64,000 nt of DNA from the NCBI GenBank assembly GCA_964521575.1, contig CAZFSR010000002.1, forward strand, positions 124,001 through 188,000, read 5' to 3'. This stretch comes from 79-D21 sp964521575. Lineage in GTDB: Bacteria > Synergistota > Synergistia > Synergistales > 79-D21. Both the position numbers and the translations under genes were made by a program. Positions 59,643 to 64,000 of this stretch are shown one piece after another. Each line of letters opens with the position of its first letter. Position 1 is the stretch's first letter. A model generated the notes under the pieces. That model was not told the DNA's origin. It searched no databases and saw only the letters and a program-made list of their open reading frames with translations.

Positions 59643-60021
59643 CCCCCTGGAGAGGCAACGCGGCTTTTGCGGCATAGCCCTCCTCGTAGGGCTTCTTGCG
59701 GCGATCGTGGTAATCGCGGCCCTCGAATACGGCCGTTTCTCGCCATCCTCGCCGCCGATACGGATCATTTCCCAGATCGAGGCCTGGAACCAGGCCGTCG
59801 CTTTCGCGAAAACCCGGATCGACAAAGCCGATCGAGCCGTTTTTCCCGTCTACAACCCGGCCTTCGTCCGCCAGTCGTCACCCGGCACCTGGGAAGTCTC
59901 CGCAGCCCTCGACCTGCTTGATGCGGACGGCCTTCCCGCCGGGCGGAAACGCTTCAGGGTCCTGCAAAGATGGGAAGAGAAATCCGGCTGGACCCTGCTG
60001 GAGTTCTCCATTGACCCCTGA
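59605..60021 (+). CDS. Single-pass membrane protein of unknown function
   Basis: 138 aa from ATG 59605, overlapping the HNH-like gene. Basic N-terminus, one helix (GIALLVGLLAAIVVIAALEY), and an extracytoplasmic domain (RIISQIEAWNQAVAFAKTRI.. WTLLEFSIDP). The ribosome site AAGGGCGA is modest. Looks like a type II-oriented envelope protein. I do not recognise the family; it converges with uspA with three bases between. Confidence 0.68.
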   Translation: MKAAYARAKRGNDPLERQRGFCGIALLVGLLAAIVVIAALEYGRFSPSSPPIRIISQIEAWNQAVAFAKTRIDKADRAVFPVYNPAFVRQSSPGTWEVSAALDLLDADGLPAGRKRFRVLQRWEEKSGWTLLEFSIDP

Positions 60022-60024
60022 TCG

Positions 60025-60501
60025 CTAGAAATCGGCCGGGAGCGGCGCGGCGACGGTCCGATCCCTTTTGGGCCTGTGGACGAAAACGCTGCAGGGAGCG
60101 TGCGCGACCACTTTCGCCGCCACGCTTCCCACCAGGAAGCGCTCCATCCCTGTGAAGGAACTCCGGTGCCCGATCATGATGATGTCCGCTTCTTCCTCCT
60201 CCGCGAAACGGACGATTTCCACGTAGGGAACCCCCAGCCGCGTCACGAGGGACATCTTTTCCCGGTCCACGGGAATCTTGTCCATTTCCTCCTCGACGAA
60301 CCTCTTGAAACTCACTTCCACGGCCGCCATGAGATCCTCGTAAGGCTTCAGGGCCACGGAGCGCCACAGGCTCTTGTAGGGCTCGATGACATGGAGGAAG
60401 ACGATCTTCACGTCGACCTCCCGGTTCGTGTAATAGAGAGCGTAATCGACCACCGCCCTGCTCGTTTCGCTGCCGTCGATCGCCACGACCACTTTTTTCA
60501 T
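60025..60501 (-). CDS. Universal stress protein UspA family
   Basis: 158 aa. KKVVVAIDGSETSRAVVDYAL at the N-terminus and the ATP-binding motif IMIGHRSSFTGMERFLVGSVAAKVV (G-x2-G-x9-GS-like) place it among ATP-binding UspA proteins. Cytoplasmic, single domain. Monocistronic by spacing. Confidence 0.93.
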   Translation of the reverse strand: MKKVVVAIDGSETSRAVVDYALYYTNREVDVKIVFLHVIEPYKSLWRSVALKPYEDLMAAVEVSFKRFVEEEMDKIPVDREKMSLVTRLGVPYVEIVRFAEEEEADIIMIGHRSSFTGMERFLVGSVAAKVVAHAPCSVFVHRPKRDRTVAAPLPADF

Positions 60502-60551
60502 GTGATCCCCTCCCCTCGTCGCTGTTTTATCATGATAGCATGTCGCTCTCC

Positions 60552-61145
60552 TTAATCCAACGGGGGAATCACGCCTTTCGAGCCCGTGCCGTAGATCCTT
60601 TTCACGTCGTCCCTGATGCGGTCAAGGCCTTCGAACCGGTGAGTCCCCCAGGGCAGCTCCACAAGCGAGCCGTGGAACCGGAAAAAGGCCCGGGCAAGCC
60701 TGGGCTCCAGCGTTTCATCATCCAGGGTGACGAAGGCGTGAACGAGGCGGCCGTCTGCCCTGTAGGCGTTTTCACAGAAGAGGTCCCTCAACTCCAGGCA
60801 ATGTTCCCGGGTCCACTCGGCGGTCTCCTTCGTGTAGACGTTCTCCACCGGCCCGATGGCCTCCGCCAGGTGGATGAACGGGACGACAGCCGGGTTGAGC
60901 AGCACCGCGGGCACCCTGTGGCGGCAGCACATCACATAGGCGTAGAACCCGCCGAGGCTTGAACCCACGATCATCTCAAGGGGTTCAGGGCAGTCATCGA
61001 CCGCTTTCTCCAGGACTTCGAGGGATTCAAGCGGTGAAAGCGGCAGGTTTGGCGAGACAATTTTCACCCCGTCAAAGGTCTCTCTCAAAAACGCCGCCTT
61101 GGCGTTGGCTCCCCACGACCGAAAGCCATGGATATTCAGGATCAC
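60552..61145 (-). CDS. YqiA/YcfP-like alpha/beta hydrolase
   Basis: 197 aa. LNIHGFRSWGANAKAAFL opening, nucleophile elbow VGSSLGGFYA (Ser), and a C-terminal GTHRF with the catalytic His; Asp likely in VTLDDETL. YqiA-type esterases act on short acyl esters. The ribosome site AGGAGGG sits upstream of the ATG. A terminator-like hairpin stands between panB and this gene. Confidence 0.85.
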   Translation of the reverse strand: MILNIHGFRSWGANAKAAFLRETFDGVKIVSPNLPLSPLESLEVLEKAVDDCPEPLEMIVGSSLGGFYAYVMCCRHRVPAVLLNPAVVPFIHLAEAIGPVENVYTKETAEWTREHCLELRDLFCENAYRADGRLVHAFVTLDDETLEPRLARAFFRFHGSLVELPWGTHRFEGLDRIRDDVKRIYGTGSKGVIPPLD

Positions 61146-61164
61146 GGTTCATCCCTCCTCATGA

Positions 61165-61190
61165 AACCGGGGGCCCGCAGGCCCCCGGTT
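61165..61190 (-). terminator. Hairpin after panB
   Basis: AACCGGGGGCC/GGCCCCCGGTT stem (11 bp) with a four-base loop, 12 bases beyond the panB stop. On the minus strand the stem is followed by TTTCAT. Terminator or partial read-through site before the hydrolase gene. Confidence 0.65.
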
Positions 61191-61201
61191 GGTGAAAAAC
61201 T

Positions 61202-62056
61202 CTATTCGAACTCCTCGAGCATCTTCGCGAAGTCCTCTTCACGGCCCTTCAGGATGTGGTAGACGTGCTCGTCCGCCGGGAACACGGACTTCTTCACGTC
61301 CGACACGTATTCCCTGAACGCCGCGATCTCCACCTCCGCCACGTTCGCGTATTTCTTGACGAACTTCGGCGTGAACGCCTGGAAAAGTCCCAGCATGTCC
61401 CCGCAGATGATCAGCTGGCCGTCGCACGGCTCACCGGCGCCGATCGAGTACACCGGGATCGTCAGCTTCTTCCAGATGAATTCCGTCAGCTCCGGCGGAA
61501 CCGCCTCCAGCAGCAGCGCGTATGCCCCCGCCTCCTGCACGGCCAGCGCGTCCTTGATCAGTTCCCGCGCGCTGTCCGGGTCCCGCCCCTGGGCCTTGAA
61601 TCCCCCCAGCTGGCCCGAGCTCTGCGGTGTCAGCCCGATATGACCCATCACCTGGATCCCCGCGTCCGTGATCGCCCGGATACGCCCCGCCACGCGCCGG
61701 CCTCCCTCCAGCTTGATCGCGTCCATGTCCGCTTCCTTCAAAAATCTCCCGGCGTTCTCCACCGCCTTCTCGTCCGAAACCTGGTAGCTCAAAAACGGCA
61801 TGTCGCCGATGCAGAACGTGTTCGGGGCCCCACGGCGAACCGCCTGAGCGTGGCGGATGCAGTCGTCCATCGTCACCGGCACCGTTCCCTGGTAGCCCAG
61901 GACCACCATCCCCAGCGAGTCTCCCACCAGGATCATGTCCATTCCCGCCGCTTCCGCGAACTGCGCCGTCGGAAAGTCGTACGCCGTGATCCAGGCCGCC
62001 TTCTCTCCGGACTGCTTCATCTGCACCAGTTCCAGACGCCCTTTCTTCTTCGCCAT
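61202..62056 (-). CDS. panB: 3-methyl-2-oxobutanoate hydroxymethyltransferase
   Basis: 284 aa, ketopantoate synthesis for CoA. ITAYDFPTAQFAEAAGMDMILVGDSLGMVVLGY (Mg-binding Asp), FMPFLSYQ-like DMPFLSYQVSDEKAVENAGRF, IKLEGG, GHIGLTPQS and EAVPPEL. Length normal. AAGGGGG before the ATG. panC and panD are not nearby. Confidence 0.95.
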   Translation of the reverse strand: MAKKKGRLELVQMKQSGEKAAWITAYDFPTAQFAEAAGMDMILVGDSLGMVVLGYQGTVPVTMDDCIRHAQAVRRGAPNTFCIGDMPFLSYQVSDEKAVENAGRFLKEADMDAIKLEGGRRVAGRIRAITDAGIQVMGHIGLTPQSSGQLGGFKAQGRDPDSARELIKDALAVQEAGAYALLLEAVPPELTEFIWKKLTIPVYSIGAGEPCDGQLIICGDMLGLFQAFTPKFVKKYANVAEVEIAAFREYVSDVKKSVFPADEHVYHILKGREEDFAKMLEEFE

Positions 62057-62222
62057 GATGATCCCCCTTCCGATTTTTTTGCCCAGCCGCCACCAGGCCC
62101 GCCTTTCTTTTCGATTATAGACCGAGGAAACCTTTTCTTATCCGACTCAAGCTGGGAACAATCCCGAACGTGTGGGAGAATACGGTTGTGAATTCGGTGG
62201 TTTCCAGCAAGGGGGAAAACTT

Positions 62223-63143
62223 GTGCCCGGAACGAACATGAAAGGGATTTCACTCGTCCTTCTGGCGGGCGTCCTGTGGGGAACGATGGCCCCGGTCGGC
62301 AAGGCCCTTTCCCTGGCCGGAACCGACACCATGACCGTTGTTTTCAGCCGGGCCTTCCTTGCAGGGATCTCGGCCTTCCTGTTCATGGCCTGGAGGGCGC
62401 CGCAGAACCTGAGGCTTCGGGCCTCCCAGCTTCCCCTGCTGTCCTTCTACGGGGTCTTCGGGGTTTCCTCCATGTACTGCGGTTTCTTCATGTCGCTCAA
62501 TTACCTCTCCGTAGCCCTGACGGAGGTGATCTTTTTCTCCTACCCTCTCCTGATCGCACTTCTTTCCCCCTTCATCACCCGGGAAAAACCCGCGCGAGTG
62601 GAAGTCGCAGGGGCCGTCATCATCTTCTTCGCGGTGATCCTGGCCGTCAGTCCATCCCTTCTTTCCGGAGGATTGGCCTTTTCCCTGGCAGGACTCGGGT
62701 GGGCCGCGCTCTCGGCCCTGGGCATGACCCTCTATTCCCTCTTCGCACGCATGGCCGCAAGAGGAGGCAACGTTCCCCAGGGCACTCTCTTCGTTTACGG
62801 AATGCTGTTCGGCGCGGCCATCATGGGATTGGGAAAGACCTTCTCGACAGGCTGGGGGGACCTGGCCTCCCTGAAGCCGGCCCAAGCCGGGTGGATACTC
62901 TACCTCAGCCTCGGCGCGACCCTCGTGGGTTACGCTTCCTTCTACCTGGGCCTCCGCCAGGTGACCGCCGCGACGGCCGGCGTCATCGGGACGTCGGAGC
63001 TCGTGACGGCCTTCGCGCTCTCGTTTTTCGTCATGGGCGCCGCGGTAACCCCCAACGAACTGGCGGCCGCCGGGTTGATCATCCTCTCCATCGTCCTGGT
63101 CTCCCTCCGAAAGGAACCCCGATGTTCTACGACTGGCAGCTGA
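62223..63143 (+). CDS. EamA (DMT) family transporter
   Basis: About 306 aa from GTG 62223 (AAGGGGG seven bases before; earlier ATG 62172 is not supported). Ten helices in two repeats: ISLVLLAGVLWGTMAPVGKALS and SLAGLGWAALSALGMTLYSLF. The stop overlaps the start of the helicase by 22 bases. Third EamA protein of the window. Confidence 0.9.
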   Translation: MPGTNMKGISLVLLAGVLWGTMAPVGKALSLAGTDTMTVVFSRAFLAGISAFLFMAWRAPQNLRLRASQLPLLSFYGVFGVSSMYCGFFMSLNYLSVALTEVIFFSYPLLIALLSPFITREKPARVEVAGAVIIFFAVILAVSPSLLSGGLAFSLAGLGWAALSALGMTLYSLFARMAARGGNVPQGTLFVYGMLFGAAIMGLGKTFSTGWGDLASLKPAQAGWILYLSLGATLVGYASFYLGLRQVTAATAGVIGTSELVTAFALSFFVMGAAVTPNELAAAGLIILSIVLVSLRKEPRCSTTGS

Positions 63144-64000
63144 AAGCCTACGCGGCCATCGACAGCCAAAGCGCCATCCTCGCCGCTCCGACGGGAAGCG
63201 GCAAAACCTGGGTGGCCTACCTCTGGGCGGGGCTCCTGGACCTGGAGGGGCGTACCCACCTGCCGAAGGGCCGGGTCATTTTCACGGCCCCCATCAAGGC
63301 CCTATCCAACGAGCGCTACCTGGACCTCAAGCGCATGGGTTTCGACGTGGGGCTCGAAACCGGGGACTTCAAGAAGAACGCCGAGGCCTCCGTGCTCTGC
63401 TGCACGATGGAAATCTACACCCTGAAATACGCGCGCCGTCCAGTGGGGCGGGTCATCGTCGACGAGTTCCACTATATCTTCAACGACCTGGACCGCACGA
63501 GGGCCTACATCGACGGGATCCGGGCCACCCACCCCTCCACGGAGATCCTGGTCATGTCCGCGACCTTCGGAGAACCGGAGGTCCTCAAAGAATACCTCCA
63601 GGAGATGGCCCGTCGCGATTTCATTCTTTACGAGACACGGGAACGGGCCACCGAGCTGGTCTTCCTGAAAAGGGGAACGAAGTTCGCCCGGATCCGGGAC
63701 GCCCTGGTCTTCGTCTTCTCCCGCAAGGGAGCGGAATACCTGGCCGACCAGATCGCCGCAACCCGGAAAAAAATTCATGCGGATGCCCGGACCCGCCTGA
63801 AGCAGATGGCCCAGATCCTGGAAGTGAAATGGATTCCCGGCGTCATGCTCCGCGGGGTGGGAGTCTACCACGGAAGCCTCCTGCCCAAGGAAAAGCTGTT
63901 GGTCGAGATGGCCTTCCGGGAGCGGATCATCGACGTGGTGGTGGGAACCGACGCCCTGTCCCTGGGAGTGAACCTCCCGGCGGAAACCGTGGTCTTCGGG
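63122..64000 (+). CDS. Ski2-like DExH helicase, N-terminal part (cut by window end)
   Basis: 293 codons to the edge, frame still open. Motif Q-like FYDWQLKAYAAI, Walker A APTGSGKTW, Ia TAPIKALSNERYLDL, DEFH box in VIVDEFHYIF, SAT in VMSATFGEP, and motif IV/V pieces ALVFVFSRKGAEYLADQI and VVGTDALSLGVNLP. The order and the SNERY element match Ski2/DUF-type superfamily 2 helicases of RNA or DNA. ATG 63122 overlaps the EamA gene, with AAGGA seven bases upstream. Confidence 0.9.
   Translation, partial: MFYDWQLKAYAAIDSQSAILAAPTGSGKTWVAYLWAGLLDLEGRTHLPKGRVIFTAPIKALSNERYLDLKRMGFDVGLETGDFKKNAEASVLCCTMEIYTLKYARRPVGRVIVDEFHYIFNDLDRTRAYIDGIRATHPSTEILVMSATFGEPEVLKEYLQEMARRDFILYETRERATELVFLKRGTKFARIRDALVFVFSRKGAEYLADQIAATRKKIHADARTRLKQMAQILEVKWIPGVMLRGVGVYHGSLLPKEKLLVEMAFRERIIDVVVGTDALSLGVNLPAETVVFG

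Noticed and set aside
1..64000. CRISPR arrays, tRNA/rRNA genes, transposases, integrases and att sites
   Set aside because: None seen on either strand by reading; no long direct repeats or mobile-element proteins.

Overview
The window is a GC-rich (roughly 60-65 % by eye) chromosomal segment of a Gram-negative, probably anaerobic, amino-acid-fermenting bacterium. The best lineage clue is the tail of the subtilase at 20956-22690. In the corrected frame it ends with a glycine run, a Cys-Ser-Ser, a hydrophobic helix and a short basic end, which is the layout of the Synergist-CTERM sorting signal. Together with a type II secretion operon, a citrate-lyase-type cluster and many peptide and amino-acid enzymes, this points to the phylum Synergistota. 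I see no rRNA, tRNA, CRISPR array, insertion sequence or prophage; almost everything looks vertically inherited and is tightly packed, with 1-4 base overlaps and frequent GTG/TTG starts.

Layout. 1-2.5 kb: end of FeoB and a convergent Fe/B12-type ABC importer. 2.6-6.8 kb: a small orphan protein, a short LacI-type regulator, LemA plus a DUF2207 membrane protein, and a small CxxC protein. 6.8-10.1 kb: a uridine-kinase-like protein and an exported rhodanese/AMIN protein with no catalytic cysteine. 10.3-19.5 kb: a regulated catabolic cluster of a FadR-type GntR regulator, an HD protein, two aconitase/isopropylmalate-isomerase pairs, an isocitrate/isopropylmalate-type dehydrogenase and CitDEF lyase. 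19.5-32.8 kb: a CPBP membrane protease coupled to a divergent Lgt-like transferase, divergently placed from the subtilase (frameshifted as written), followed by an eleven-gene type II secretion operon. 32.8-39.5 kb: an AEC transporter, an MrfA/MrfB-like helicase-exonuclease pair, a phosphohexomutase and an Fe-S flavoprotein. 39.5-48.6 kb: EamA exporters, a membrane phosphoesterase, a RocB-like peptidase, an M3 peptidase, a class V aminotransferase and a homoserine-dehydrogenase-like protein. 48.6-50.8 kb: a NarL-type two-component pair. 50.8-56 kb: a saccharopine-dehydrogenase-like enzyme, an NhaC antiporter, a GntR regulator and a divergent MFS carrier. 55.9-57.5 kb: a rhomboid plus an SDH-type serine protease. 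57.6-59.3 kb: two successive leader-peptide/terminator units and then a PAS-HD-GYP protein. 59.3-64 kb: a degenerate HNH-like protein, a UspA protein, a YqiA-like hydrolase, PanB, an EamA carrier and the start of a Ski2-like helicase.

Three groups deserve most attention. (a) The CPBP protease, Lgt-like protein, Cys-tailed subtilase and type II secretion operon together look like a complete C-terminal sorting and surface-anchoring pathway. (b) Two attenuator-like units lie upstream of an HD-GYP phosphodiesterase gene with no amino-acid biosynthesis gene nearby. The first has a consensus promoter and a Leu/Val/Ile-rich leader peptide; the second has an aromatic-rich one. (c) The isomerase/dehydrogenase/lyase cluster could be a glutamate or C6 tricarboxylate fermentation route whose true substrate is not settled by family membership.
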